Counted from the stretch's first letter, positions 32,205 through 44,660 are shown. The stretch: DNA of 64,000 nt from Phragmites australis (GCF_958298935.1 NC_084941.1:12498001-12562000); one strand, 5' to 3'. Made by a program: numbers and translations. Notes: a model not told the origin generated them from the letters alone.

Positions 32205-33693
32205 ACTCACAAGCACCATGCTGCCCCGGATACGGATTAGCCAAGCTTTTTCATGGAGTGTCCATGGTCGATCGGCGCAAAAGGAGAAGGATGGACAATT
32301 TGGCTTTTAGCAAAGGTGTACAAGGAGAGCATGATGGAGCTAGCTTTCCTTGAGAGATCGATGAGGACGTTTGTTAAGGGTAAGACAAAACGCCAGCAAG
32401 TGGGACAAAGTAACTTCTATATGCCTGGATCCAAAAGGAAAGTAACTTCTATATGCCTGGATCCAAAAGATGTTCTGTCAACGTACTGAAAGATCTTGAA
32501 GCTTTCACTTATGGATTTCCAATATTAACATGTGGATGCGACAGTTGGGTACCGGTCCGTAATGGACATGCAACGGTGAGCAGTTGTGGTGACAATGATC
32601 AAACAATTAGGCTTGCGTCTTCTCGACCTAACTATAGGAGGGGAGAGGCTAGACAATCAGATTCCAAAAGAGAATCTGGACAATTAATACAAAGCAATTC
32701 TAGTGGTGGTATAAGAGCAGAAATAACCATTGAGATTCACATCAAAGTCATACTTATGATGAAATTCATCCAACAGAGACTTCAGAATTTAGAATAGATA
32801 TAACTCACCAAGATCTTTAGGATTAGATATGGACATATCTCTATTGTAGTTGTATTTTCCAAAGATTCTCAAAGCAAAATATGACGTAGACCTATTATCC
32901 TAAGAGAGAAGTGAACATGTATAATATCGTGTCGTCTTCTACGATACACATAGTTGATTACTAAGTATCTCTATTTTAAATAAGTATTTATATATATAAT
33001 CGATCTTCCCAATTATCTACATTGGCGGAGACAACACTGCGCTGTGAGAGATAAGTGAGTTTGAGGGGAAGGTCGGTTTGGATCTTAGGGAGAGGGGAAG
33101 TGATGGGCTAGCGTATGCGGAAAGTAATTGGCATCGAATACCTCCTTTCAACCGGTGGCCACCTTTCTTCCGATAAAAGGGCGTCCCTCGCTTTTACTGA
33201 AAGCGAGCCAGTGGTACCTGGGCTCGTAAATCAGCAAATTGTAATATTGTATTAGCCAATTGCAACTAAATGAAAGGAAGACAGAAGATTCACACATTCA
33301 CGTACATATGACATACATGGCTATCATATGAGAGCTTAGTGGATATAATTGCTATCTATCAAACCAATTAAATTGTCAGCTGAAAATTATTGAAAACATG
33401 CATGGATATCATTTGAGAGCTTTCAAATCTAGAATAGCCTTATTAATTTCCATTTCAAGTGTTTTCTTCCCACCAAAGTAAGCAAGTCAATTTGATTTGC
33501 ATGTTTCACAAAAAAAAATGTATACATTGCAGGTACACTCAAAACTGATTGCTACTTCATTAATTTCCAGGTCAATCGAGTAGTTGATTGATTTCTCTTG
33601 AAAGAACCACACATCAATAACTCAATGGAAATGCATAGCACAAGAAACGATAGCGCATTTTTGACAAATAGCAGGGGAAAATTGACAAGACTA
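32205..33693. other. Intergenic sequence with a 32-bp tandem duplication
   Basis: No gene recognised. Two 32-bp units lie at 32,408-32,439 and 32,440-32,471 (aagtaacttctatatgcctgg...). Small ORFs here have no recognisable domain. Confidence 0.5.
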
Positions 33694-33696
33694 TGA

Positions 33697-33826
33697 GGGC
33701 AGCACCAATGGTAGCTCTAACCGTGAGAGCATAATTCTTAAAAACTATGTGGGACCTATATAAATTTTTGAGAATTGTGCTCTCTCACCTAAGAGCTAGC
33801 ACTAGATCTAACTATCGGAAATGCCC
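33697..33826. mobile_element. 130-bp MITE, probable PIF/Harbinger type
   Basis: Imperfect terminal inverted repeats gggcagcaccaatggtag and the reverse complement of ctaactatcggaaatgccc. Flanked on both sides by the 3-bp tga (33,694-33,696 and 33,827-33,829), the size and form expected of Harbinger-type target duplications. Confidence 0.62.
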
Positions 33827-34108
33827 TGACGCCCGTGTCTACCATTGTTAGTGCTTGATTCTATTATGCTAGAAAGTGTATAGCAAACTGTATTAATGAC
33901 TAAACAGTGCTGCCCTGTAAATGAGCAAAAGAGTTTTTTAATGACATTTTTTTGGAATTCATGTTTCTTTTTGCCAAGTTACTAGGGGTATAACTTTGTA
34001 AATTGCTTCAATTCTTGATTAAATTAGATAAACAATTAAATATTTCTCTAGCAAAATAAATGTTCAAATGTTTAATTTTTGGCTTCTGCTATCAAGTGAA
34101 TGTTTTCA

Positions 34109-34442
34109 CTAAAGGTGTTCTATATAAGGCTCTCGCCAGGTCCGCGATAGAACACCACGTTGTTTGGTTGTTTGCATATTCGCTTGGGCCTAGACCTAGG
34201 CAACAGAAACTTTTGATCGATTCTCATGGGTCTAGCTCATGCAACAGATATGGGTGGCTTCAAGCCCCTACGCTAGTAGGCCTGTTTCCTCCGTATCCAG
34301 CCAACCAAACAATATCTTTACTCAGCCAGGCTCCCATCACATGCAATCAAACAAATATTGGGTTGAGTCCCTACGTCCTATCTCAGTATGTTCATTAGTC
34401 GAGCTTGGTCCATAGTTATGCGGGCAACCGAACACCCCTTAG
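34109..34442. mobile_element. Possible MITE of about 334 bp
   Basis: Ends ctaaaggtgttc and gaacaccccttag form a short inverted repeat, with an internal gtttggttg/caaccgaac pair. No convincing target duplication was found. Class uncertain (hAT- or Harbinger-like). Confidence 0.35.
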
Positions 34443-35200
34443 ATAACTAAGTAGTACACACTTTAAAAAACATAGGAAAAAAAACATGACTCGATTTAGC
34501 ATTAGGGTTTAGGGCAACGGGAGGCAATCACCAGAGCATGAGGAGGACGGTGGCGGCATATCAATTGTGCATGCAACAAATTAGGATTAGGGGGGCCGCT
34601 AGTAGCTGGGAAGAGGGACAACATAGGAGGGTGTCATCAAAATGCGGAAGCTATCAGCAGTTGAGGATGATGATTAGTTCAGCTAGACTTGGTTTGATAG
34701 GTGGGGCTGTGAGTAGAGGTAGAGTCGTGCAGTGGAGGAGGCAAAGCTTGCTAGTGGTGAGGATCGACGAAGAAGGGGAAATGAGACAAGGGTTTTCACT
34801 TGATTACTATATTGAGCGAACTTCATGCGATAGACCACCAGCACTCCTAATACTTCTTTTTTTTTGTTGCGCGAATCAGCCAGGTTGACATTTGCTCAAG
34901 TTAAGAAATCTGACGGTTCAGCAAGGCAGCAAAGATAGATTTAAAGAATATGGAATTTTGGTGTTTGTTTGTCGAAGACAACGTCTTGTTTCAGATGTTC
35001 CTAGCATCACTATTGGAATCTAAATATCAAGATTTATTAGCACGTGTGTTGTTTCCTGTGGCAGTTGAGAAACCAAAGTTGGAATATATCTTAGTTGGTA
35101 TATGATGAGTTATTGATAACGTTGGATTTAAAATATTTTGGTTGGCATGAGCTTGTTTGTGTGTAATCATACTTATGGATAACCAAAGTTAGAATTGGAG
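34443..35200. other. Intergenic, no feature recognised
   Basis: Short ORFs only (for example 34,538-34,888), no motif recognised. The left end of the Copia LTR that follows may lie in the last part of this stretch. Confidence 0.4.
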
Positions 35201-38200
35201 CAGACTATTTCAGAGTAAAGGAAATTATGCCTCACCGGAATATTTGGTGTGTGAGTTTTTTACTACACCAGATAGTCCGGTGTTATGCTGAAATGATCAT
35301 CGGAGCATTTTCAGTGCTGAAGCAGAAATAGAAGAAAATACCGGATGGTCCAGTGATGGACTTAGAGAGCGTCGGAGTATTTTCTACAGAGAGGAGATTT
35401 TTGGCGTCAAGTTTGAATATGTATGTCGGATGGTCCGCTGCGGAGTTTGTGAAAATCGGAGAATGCACTAGATCTTTTATTGCAGAGAGGTTGCAGAAGA
35501 GTGGTTCGGTAGATTGGCACATGTTGGATTATTTGGTGATGAACATGAGATCATCGGAAGCTTTCACCGGAGCATTTCTTGTAAAGAGCAAAAAAAATTC
35601 CTCGAACAAATAGTGCTACACTCACCGGATGGTCCGGTGTTCAGGAGCAGAATACACCAGAACATCTGATGTTCATGTTTTCTGCAGGATGTGCTCTGAG
35701 TTGAAGTTTTTGATTTTGTGCTAACCTGGAGATGGTTTGGTGTGGAGAAATGTGTTTGCTTGTTTCATGGTGTGTAGATGACGGATGCAACTTGATGATC
35801 GACGGCGAGTAATCGGGGCTAAGTAGGTGCTTGGTGCCGGATGATTAAGGAGGGTCAGATGGATTCAAGGGTGATCCTAGCTGTACACATGGAGGTCGAG
35901 CAAAGCATGAAATGCAGGATGAAGATGGAGTGTTGACAAAGTCAAGCGAAGGGGATGCCGGTGCAAGTGACAAGGCGACTCAAGGGATCGGGAGCGGAAG
36001 AGACTTGCCGGCGGTCAAGATCGCAAGACAGAGGACACGCGTCATCATTGGAGCACTTGCTTCAAGAGAAAGCAAGTGGTGGTTAGTCATGCTTTGAGAA
36101 GCATGCTAAGGTTTTGTTGTTTGGCCTCAAAACTGTGAGAGGAATGGAGGAATACGTGGCACCATCTAAAGCTTGCGTCGAGGCAAAGCTAAGTCGTGAA
36201 AGCGTCGAGGCTATCTGATGAATGGAGAAGAAAATTGACCAAATTGCTCTCGGTTGTAGGTAGGAGTATACTAAAAGAGAGAGGTATTTTAAAAAAAACT
36301 AGAAAACTTAGGAGACAAGTTTTCTATACCTATAAATAGAGGGTTAAGGCTATAGGGGAGGAGGAACCAGCCATTTAAGCCCCTTTTCTACCCATATGAG
36401 AGCATTATGCGAGGGTTTTAGAGGAGAGTAGGATGGGTGCTTAGCCTGTGTAATAGGTGAGAGTTTTGAGAGAAAAATATTTATAATCCGCCTAAAGTAG
36501 GGTTGATCTCTTTAAGTTTATTTTGTTACATATGCTTGAGTTTCCCTCATTCTAATTTCTCTCTATTGGTTCCCTTGCCTTGTGTGCAGGTTTTTCTTTT
36601 TCAGTGTTAATTTTTGTTTTTCTTTTTGAGTTAAAATTTTAACACCTTGGGAGGTTGTTCTTCTTGATTCTGAAGGCATAACATTTACATACACATGCAT
36701 ATGTGATAGGGTATTGAATTCCCTTGCATTTAGACTGTCATCTTGGAGATCTTCTTCACCTGATGTTCATCTTTTGAACCTTGAGTGATCTTTTCTCAAT
36801 ATTCAATCTTTGTGTGGGGATGATTCATGGATTGGGTTGCTGTAGAACTTAGTGTTCGATTCCAACAATGAGACCAACCTTTTGTTGAACTTCAGGTTTG
36901 ATTTTTGATTTTTCTCAGAAACTGCGGACTCTCTGATCCCATCTCCGGAGTCTCTGGACTTTCTGGGTAGATGCACTTTTTCTGCTGCGTGTTTGTGTTG
37001 CATTTTATTGGTGTCGGTGACATGGGGACCAAGGGTGCCCGAGTCCCGAGGCTAAGACAGCAGAATGCCACATGGCGCTTTCCCTCGGGGACTATCTCCC
37101 CAAGGTCCAAGAAGACCCAGTTCCGGGAGGGGTGCTCAGGGCCATGAACAGTGGTCCCCGAGTACCCAAGGACCCGAGAAGGCAGTTCCGGGAGGGGGCA
37201 CTCGGGGCCATGAACAGTGGTCCCCGAGTACCCGAGTTCCCCGAGAACTCGAGAAGGCAGTTCCAGGAGAGGGCGCTCGGGGACCATGAACAGTGGTCCC
37301 CGAGTACCCGAGTTCCCCGAGGACCCGAGAAGACACAGTTCCAGGAGAGGGTGCTCGGAGCCATGAACAGTTGTCCCCGAGTACCCGAGTTCCTCGAGGA
37401 CCTGAGAAGCCCCCTTGCCAGTGGACCCCACAAGGGCTCAGCGGTAAGGTGTCAACTGGTGAGAGGCCCGATGCTGCATTTAAGAAGGAGCGTGGCTTGT
37501 CACTTCCAACCACTCCCCCCACCCCTGCTGTTAGTCCCAGCCATCGCCTGGCAGGGAGGCGTGGGGACATTTAATGCGATGGGTCCCATCGCGCGTCATC
37601 CAACATGCCTTGGAGATATCGTCGTTGGGCTCAAGGCATATCACATACCGCCCTGCTGTGTCAGGCCTGCTCTGACTGGGTGGGCACGAGGAATTTTTCG
37701 CTGGCTGCCCGATGGGCCCCCCCTGCTGCACCCGCTAAAAGGTGGCATGATGGGCGACAGGACCGGTCGGGGACGCATTTTCAACCCCCCGTAACATCAA
37801 ACTGCAGCCCTATAATGGTTGCTTTTCATTTATGGCTCATGGGGACTCGTGCCCTCCTTTCTGGGCATGCCAAGCCTCCCTGACGGGATATAAAAGGGGG
37901 AGCACACCCCGGAGAAGAAGACTGACTCAGAGAAGTTCGACAGTTAACAAGTCTCGGAATCAGGATACACGAAGGACGAAGCCAAGCAGAAGTTCAGAGA
38001 GATTGGCGCTCCAAGACCGAAGCTCTAGACTTAGACAGAAAACCTTGTAACACGAGAGATCCAGAGAAAGCCATTCTCAGATAATTTATAGCATACACAC
38101 TAGAGTAGGGTATTACGCTCCGTGCGGCCCGAACCTGTCTAAAAATCCCTCGAGCATTTACTCCACTAGCATCCGATCATCTGCCCCGCCTACACCTCAC

Positions 38201-38426
38201 ATATACTCGTATTAATTTCACGTACGAGGTAGATTCAGAATCATCCCCCGGTCGAATCTCCAAGGGGGTCCCTCAGGATCCCCGCTTGAGGAGTTCATCC
38301 TCCGACAGTTGGGATTCTCTTTTAGAGATGCGTTGGGTGATCAAATAGGAGAAGGCTATCAATTTCAAAAAAAAAAACTATTGAGGCGCCTATTCACCCC
38401 CTCTAATCATCACTCTTGATCCTACA
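35200..38426 (+). repeat. 5' LTR of a Sirevirus-like Copia element, split by a solo LTR
   Basis: Right end cctaca (38,421-38,426) directly precedes the primer-binding site. The LTR carries accggatggtccggt-type palindromes (about 35,620), a promoter TATA (tataaata, 36,331-36,338), and the gcctattcaccccctctaat segment near its end typical of grass Copia LTRs. Positions 37,012-38,307 are a foreign solo LTR. The left boundary is not resolved. Confidence 0.65.
37012..38307 (+). mobile_element. 1.3-kb solo LTR, probably Gypsy type
   Basis: Starts tgtcggtgac and ends ctccgaca. The 5-bp flanks attgg (37,007-37,011) and gttgg (38,308-38,312) differ by one base. TATA at 37,889-37,896 (tataaaag). Four tandem GC-rich units start at 37,118, 37,183, 37,258 and 37,336 (cagttccgggag...). 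Long ORFs across it, up to 240 codons, are by-products of these repeats. Confidence 0.78.
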
Positions 38427-38428
38427 AT

Positions 38429-38440
38429 TGGTATCAGAGC
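38429..38440 (+). other. Primer-binding site (initiator Met tRNA)
   Basis: tggtatcagagc, an exact match to the usual Copia primer-binding site, two bases after the LTR end. Confidence 0.92.
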
Positions 38441-38489
38441 CTATTTGATTATTTATTGACCTTAACCGGCTTTGTGATCCGTAGGTGAC

Positions 38490-40115
38490 ATGGAGAGAAG
38501 TGGGAAGATTTCGTTGTTTGATGGTCATGATTTTTTTACTAGAAGGTGTGCATTGAGGCTTATCAAGGAAGTGGATTATGGAAAGTAGTTGATTCCAACT
38601 ACGAGATCTTTGTTGCTCGTACGACTTAGCTTCAAATCAAACAGTACGAGGCCAACAACGAAGCCAGTAATATTTTGTTCACCAGCCTAAGTCAAAATGA
38701 GTTTGACAGGGTCCATCGCCTCCGTACTGCTTAGAAGATCTGGAATACTCTGAGTGTCTTTCATGAAAGCACTAATCAGATTAAGGCCAGACATCAAAGT
38801 ACACACAACCAAGAATACCAAATATTTGTGCAAGGCCTTGGAGAGTTTTTGGATGCGATGCTTGCTCGCTTTGATGGGATTGTTAGCAATCTTCGATGAA
38901 CTGGTGTTTTATCCTATTCTGACCACAAGAGAGCAATCAAGCTTCTCTATGGGAAGTGAAGATCTCGAGCATTGAAGAGTCTCCAAGTTCTGACACATTG
39001 ACTTGTGATGAGTTCTTCAGCAAGCTCAAGTCTACTGAGATAGCCAAGGCGGCTTAGATCGGTCTCAGAAATCTCCTGTTTCAGAACATGGCATTAGTTT
39101 CTGGATTTGGTGGTGGCAATCAGTCTGCAGCTGACTTTTCTTGTGTTAACACTTCATCGAGTGTATTTGCTTTGTCTTCCTTGGTTTTTGTCATAGAGAA
39201 CCAGGTGGACGCACTGGATGATGAGAACCGTGCACTGATTATGAAGAAGTTCACTCGTTTCTACAACAAATACTAAAACTGGAGGAGGGGTGGTTCTCGT
39301 GCCTGCTTTGAGTGTGGTGACACTATTCGCTTCAAGTAAGACTGCCCGAAGCACAAGAAGAGGGAGGACAGCAACCACGACTACGACAAGCATAAGAAGA
39401 AAAATAAGAAGCCTTTCTTCAAGAAGAACCGAGACAAGATGGCCAAAAAGGTGGCTAAGGTGGCTTCTAGGGCATTCGTGGCTGCTCTCAACGGCATCGA
39501 CACCTCTTCCAGCAAGGAGGAGAGCTCGGAGAAGGATGAACTGCAAGCAAAGAACAAGAAAAAGGCTAAGGACTTCACCGGCCTCTACTTCATGGCGGAC
39601 AACAATAGTGACCCTGAGCTGGATCCTTCTAAGGTATTGCCTTCCTATGACCAGCTTTCCATCCAAGTCGATACTTTGAATGATTCTCTCGTTATCCAGG
39701 ATAGTTTACTTAGGAAAGTTGTGCGTGAGTTGAAGGATCTTAGTCCTAAGTATGAGTTTGTCTGTACTGGACTTGCATTGCTTAGGTCTATGCCTGATGT
39801 TGAGGAGTGTGAGAGTTGTCTGATTGTCATGGCTGAACTTATCAAGCTTTGTAATATGCATGCTCAAGTTGCCAGTCAGCTTGAGTGCCGAGAAGAAGCT
39901 CCTTGAGGAGGAGTCTAGGTCTACTCTCTTAGGTGTTTGTAAGAATTGCCCTTTGCTTGCAAAGGATGTTGAACTGAAAAACAAACGTCTGAAGGAGCTA
40001 GAGTCTAGATTGGAGAGTGCTGGGAGTTCTAAAGATGTGCAGCCAAATTGTTTCACTAGCACCATCTTTCAGGACAAACTCAGCTGGGTTAGAGGGCAAG
40101 TTCAAAAGATTTTAA
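38490..40115 (+). pseudogene. Copia gag, Sirevirus-like, decayed
   Basis: Early part fragmented (38,490-39,060). 39,088-39,276 encodes a helical segment. The zinc knuckle near 39,302-39,345 reads CFECGDTIRFK-stop-DC, so the His is Arg and a stop follows. 39,439-39,906 encodes a Lys-rich and then acidic region ending in a long helical stretch (LPSYDQLSIQVDTLNDSL), the extended coiled-coil gag tail seen in Sireviruses. A frameshift near 39,900 leads to 40,126. Confidence 0.8.
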
Positions 40116-40859
40116 CTGAGAATTAGTATCTCCTTTCTCTGGTGGAGAAGTGCTCAGAGGGCAAAGGGAAAATGAATTTGATCTTGGCCAAGACCAAGAT
40201 GTGTACTGACAAGGCAGGTTTGGCTCTTGGGTTGGGTTTTGAGAGGGTGGCTTACAATGGAGAGAGTAATACTGTATTCACCACACCTACTATCCTAGAA
40301 GCTGAGAAGTCCAAAATCAATGCCATACCATAACCCATCAAGAAACACACACCTCAACCCATAAAGATGAAACTCGCACCACAACCCAAGAGAGCTCTAC
40401 GGTCTAAGATTAGAGAGCCCCAAGTGACCAGTAGACGAGTTCCTAAGAGACGCTACCACTGCATCTACTGCCAGAGAGAGGGTCACTTGGTTGGGTTTTA
40501 CTTTCATCGTAGGAGAGATGAGCGGCGTGAGTGGGAGTGAAGCACTCGGGACATGTACCGCCCCTCTGTTGGTGTACATAAGTTGTTTCCTCGCTTCCAC
40601 TTACAAGTCCCTAGCATTTTTTGTCTCTTCCTAGAGGTTTGGCAGATGTGGATTTTGTCATGACTTCTATGGTTTTTATTCACGTGTAAGAGGCTTTGAG
40701 TCCTAGCGCTTTGGTAGACCACATTTTCCTCATTGTGGTAGTCGCCCTTAGCGTACTAGACCTGTTTTACCTGCACCTGCTTTTACCATTTTAGGGCGGA
40801 TGATCCAGTACTAGATTCCCAAGAGGTTTTTAACTAACCCCAGTATTTAGCCATCCACC

Positions 40860-42065
40860 TATTATTCTTCTCATATGTCGGTGGCAAGCGGAGGCCTAGA
40901 GAACAAAAGGCTCATTGACTCCGGTTGTTCACGTCACATGATCGGAGATTTATCATGGTTCTTTAGCCTCACCCCCGTGAAACGACACGAGTACATCATA
41001 TTCGGGGATGATCGGAAATGAAGGGTGAGAGCCAAAGGTATGGTAAGGATGAATGAGAGTTTCACTCTCGAGGTTGTAGGTCTAGTGGAGCATCTGGGAT
41101 AAAACTTCTCTCTGTATCTCAGTTGTTAGATGAAAACTTGGAAGTGAATTTCAAACGCGATACTTGTTGAGTTCTCGATTTTTTTGCGCTTTGATTTGCA
41201 AGATTTCTCGAGTTGGGAGAGTTTTTAGAGCTAATTTTTTTAGTCTCTTGGTTCTTCTTATTTTTTATTGCTCAACCTTTTTCTAAGATTTGGATGTGGC
41301 ATAGAAGACTAGGGCACATGAGCTTTGATTTGCTTACTCGTTTGAGTGCCCTAAGCTTGATTCGAGGATTGCCTAAACTTAAGTTTGAGAAGAATCTTGT
41401 TTGTGCACCTTATCGGCATGGCAAGTTGGTTGCTACCTTCCGCCCACCAATCAATCTGATGATGACTGAATGACTAGGAGAACTTCTTCATATGGATATT
41501 ATTGGTTCTTCTCGGGTTTTGTTCAGCCGGCAAGAAGTGGTGTGTTCTTGTTATTATTGATGACTTCTCTTGTTACTCTTGGATCTTTTTTCTTGTGAGC
41601 AAGGATGAAGTGTTTTCACACTTTTGGAGCTTGACTTTGAGATTGTTCAAAGAACTCCGTGATGCATTGGAAAGCAATTCGCAGTGATAATGACACTGAG
41701 TTCAAGAACTATCTCTTTAATGTTTTCTATCTTGAGCATGGCATTGAGTATCAATTTACTGCCCTATGTGTTCCTCGGAAGAATGGTGTGGTCGAGAGGA
41801 AGAATCATACTTTGATGGAGATAGCTAGGACGATGCCCGGTGAGCATAAGACTCCTAGGAAGTTTTGAGCTGAGGCTATTAGCACGGCGTGCTACATCTC
41901 TAATTGAATTTTTTTGCACTCAAAATTGAATTTGACTTCTTATGAGTTACGTTTTGGGAGTAAGCCAAAGATTTCGTATTTGAGAGTTTTTTAGTGTCAG
42001 TGTTTCATCCTAAAGAGTGGCAATTTTGTCAAGTTCGAGTCACATTTTTCTGATGACTTTTTCTT
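40860..42065 (+). pseudogene. Copia pol fragment: protease, GAG-pre-integrase, integrase start
   Basis: Protease active-site type motif LIDSGCSRHM (about 40,909-40,940) and HEYIIFGDD. GAG-pre-integrase WHRRLGHMSFDLLTRLSAL...GLPKLKFEKNLVCAP (41,297-41,410). Integrase core pieces WCVLVIIDDFSCYSWIFFL (about 41,533-41,590), IRSDNDTEFKNYL (41,682-41,720) and VPRKNGVVERKNHTLMEIAR (41,770-41,830), so the D, D and E positions are visible. Frameshifts separate the pieces. The element stops before reverse transcriptase and RNase H, and no 3' LTR is present. Confidence 0.87.
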
Positions 42066-42112
42066 AAGGTATTCTCTTATATTTACAGGGTTTACAATCT
42101 TGACACTAACAC

Positions 42113-42693
42113 TAACGAGAAAAATTGTTTAGAAATTTTTTGAAAAAAAGTTAACAAGAAATACTTAACTTAAAAAAGTTTTAAGAAAAAGTTACTAACA
42201 AAATTTTCAACATAACTTTCCCAGACAAAACATTTCAGCAAAATATTTTGTCAACAAAATTCTAGCACAAACTTTCTTAAACAAAAATATCAACCCAAAT
42301 TTTGAAATAAAATTTCAGCACAAACTTTCCCTGCCTACGTCTCTGTCACTCCCCCACTACCCGCAGGCCGCGCGCCCGACTGTATATCGTGCACGACATG
42401 GACGCGCGCGCTCACGTGCGAAACAGAATTTTCACCCTCTACTCTCGCTCCCAACCCAGGCCCTCGGATTTCACGTGCTCCTTCCCTCGCCAGCCACTCG
42501 ATCGCCATGCAACAGCTTGCAACATGTCCGTGCCTACCTCACTTGTCACAACCACCAGAATTTGTTTGGTCCGATCCCCTTGCAATTTTCAACAATTTTT
42601 TCTTGTACAGTTCATTCTATCGCATGCGTTAGCCATGAAAAAATTTATGGCTAGTGTGACGTTTCTTCCAAGCTCTGTACTAGCATGATAAGC
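42113..42693 (+). repeat. 0.58-kb direct repeat, copy 1
   Basis: Nearly identical to 43,971-44,559. Begins aacgagaaaa, passes a run of aaaattttc-type words, then gtgcacgacatggacgcg, and ends gtactagcatgataagc. No LTR hallmarks (no TG/CA ends, no primer-binding site). Confidence 0.9.
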
Positions 42694-43170
42694 TATGGAT
42701 TCGCAGGAGCAGCACCACCAACCCATCACCGGCGTCGGAGGACGACGTTGCCGCCGGCAAGGGTGCAAAAAATGAGCTTGCTGCCTCATGGTTCGGGATT
42801 GGCAGGGACCAGCACCACCGGCCCTTACCACATGGTGACGGCATCACCGGCGCCGGAGGACAACGTCGCCACCGTCAAGGGTGCAAAACATGAGCTTGCT
42901 GCCTCATGGCTCGGGCTCTGAGGACATTCACGGTTCAGAGTTTAGGTCCTTGAGGAGAACATTGATGAGAATTAATGACTTATAATGCTCCAAATGATTT
43001 AGGATTGTCTCTGTTTGAGAATTCTTCGGAGCGAGCTCTGAAGAATTCTTTTACTAGTTATGTGCCCTGTAATTGAGGGCTCGTAACCTGACATCTCGAG
43101 TGTTCTGGAGCTGTATCTTTTTCAACTGTTGATGTTCTCATGAAAATAATGTAGAAGTGTTATAGAGAAT
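42693..43170 (+). pseudogene. JAZ (TIFY) pseudogene: last exon and 3' UTR
   Basis: Homologous to the last intron end, last exon and 3' UTR of JAZ gene 1 (48,600-48,850, opposite strand). It keeps the intron end ctatggattcgcag (42,693-42,706), an exon reading GPYHMVTASPAPE and ending AASWLGL with stop at 42,919-42,921, and 3'-UTR blocks such as tttgagaattcttcgga and aggagaacattgatgag. The exon start is duplicated in tandem (42,707-42,806 and 42,807-42,910). No TIFY domain or rest of the Jas motif is present, so no JAZ protein can be made. Confidence 0.83.
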
Positions 43171-43970
43171 AATAATGTGCTGTTATCTAATGCATGATCG
43201 AAAGTTCTTCCCTTTTGGTCGAAGTAGGGATCGAGATCCAAATATTGTTATCTTTTGCAATTAAAGCGATTTATAACCCAGTAGTAATTAACTTCAAGTC
43301 TTCATTATTAAATTATCAAAACGATGAAATATTTTTCTTACAAAAATAATGATCAAATGTTTAATCTTCAGCTTGTGCTGTTAAATGAACGTTGAATGTC
43401 CACTAACATATTTTCTAGAATAAGATTATAACATTGCTTTGCCCAGACTTGCACAGCACAATTTGTTACCCCGACCGAGCGTTTAATTTGCAATTAACCA
43501 CGCTCTCCCGACCACACTACAAAGCTAGTAATAACTAACTTCCATTAATTTATGTTCATTCTAGCTAAAAAACTAACTTAAGATATGAGAAACGCACAGG
43601 TACATTAAGCACAATCTAAAATTAGCCCACAATTAAGAGAAAGAGAGAGAGAGTAGAGAACTCTAAAAATAACCCGCAGCGCAAAATAGGGAAGAAGAGC
43701 AGTGCATACGTACGTCAGTGGCTCTAGCAGGCCGGCCTCTCCCGCCGGTCGCCGCTTCTTCCCCGCGCCCTCTACTGCGCACCACTGATCAGCGCGCGCC
43801 AGACGCACTCACGAATCTCGGACAGCCCTCCCGTGCTTTTCTTTTTCGGAAAAAAAATTCTCGCACGTCTCTCCATTTAAAAAAATTGCACGAGAAAAAT
43901 ATGCATAAGAAAAGTTTTTCTCTAAAAGTTTGTATGAAAAAACTTTAGCTAAAAACGTTTTGAGAAAAGT
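43171..43970. other. Spacer between the JAZ pseudogene and repeat copy 2
   Basis: No gene recognised. A GA-rich microsatellite (43,635-43,655) and a GC-rich patch (43,725-43,830) are the only features. Confidence 0.45.
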
Positions 43971-44559
43971 TAACGAGAAAATTTGCTTAGAAATTTTTTG
44001 AAAAAAGTTAACGAGAAATACTTGACTTAAAAAAGTTTTGAGAAAAAGTTACTAACAAAATTTTCAACCTAACTTTCTCAGACAAAAAATTTCAACAAAA
44101 AATTTTGTCAACAAAATTCTAACACAAACTTTCTTGAACAAAAATATCAACCCAATTTTTAAATAAAATTTCAGCACAAACTTTCCCTGCCTACGTCTCT
44201 ATCACTCCCCCACTGCCCGCCGGCCGTGCGCCCGACTGTATATCGTGCACGACATGGACGCGCGCGCTCACGTGCGAAACAGAATTTTCACCCTCTACTC
44301 TCGCTCCCAACCCAGGCCCTCGTGTGCCCTCGGATTTCACGTGTTCCTTCCCTCGCCAGCCACTCGATCGCCATGCAACAGCTTGCTCCATGTCCGTGCC
44401 TACCTCACTTGTCACAAGCACCAGAATTTGTTTTGTCCGATCCCCTTGCAATTTTCAACAATTTTTTCTTGTACAGTTCATTCTATTGCATGCGTTAGCC
44501 ATGAAAAAATTTATGGCTAGTGTGACGTTTCTTCCAAGCTCTGTACTAGCATGATAAGC
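43971..44559 (+). repeat. 0.58-kb direct repeat, copy 2
   Basis: Second copy of 42,113-42,693; it contains an extra ten bases (gtgtgccctc, about 44,322-44,331) that copy 1 lacks. Confidence 0.9.
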
Positions 44560-44660
44560 AATGTATCCTCTATTCCTTCTTTAAGAAGATATTACTGGAA
44601 TTCACAAGTTTAATTATCATATTAGAGTGCGTCTCGATACAAAATGTGTGAATACAACAG

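Noticed and set aside
37072..37794. 240-codon ORF, the second longest in the window
   Set aside because: It lies wholly inside the solo LTR and is produced by its GC-rich tandem units; several frames on both strands are open there at once and no domain is visible.
38754..38975. 73-codon ORF as a separate gene
   Set aside because: Out-of-frame read of the decayed Copia gag; surrounding gag-like words lie in other frames.
42113..44559. The two 0.58-kb repeats as LTRs of a small retrotransposon
   Set aside because: No TG/CA ends, no primer-binding site after copy 1 and no polypurine tract before copy 2; the intervening sequence is a JAZ fragment.
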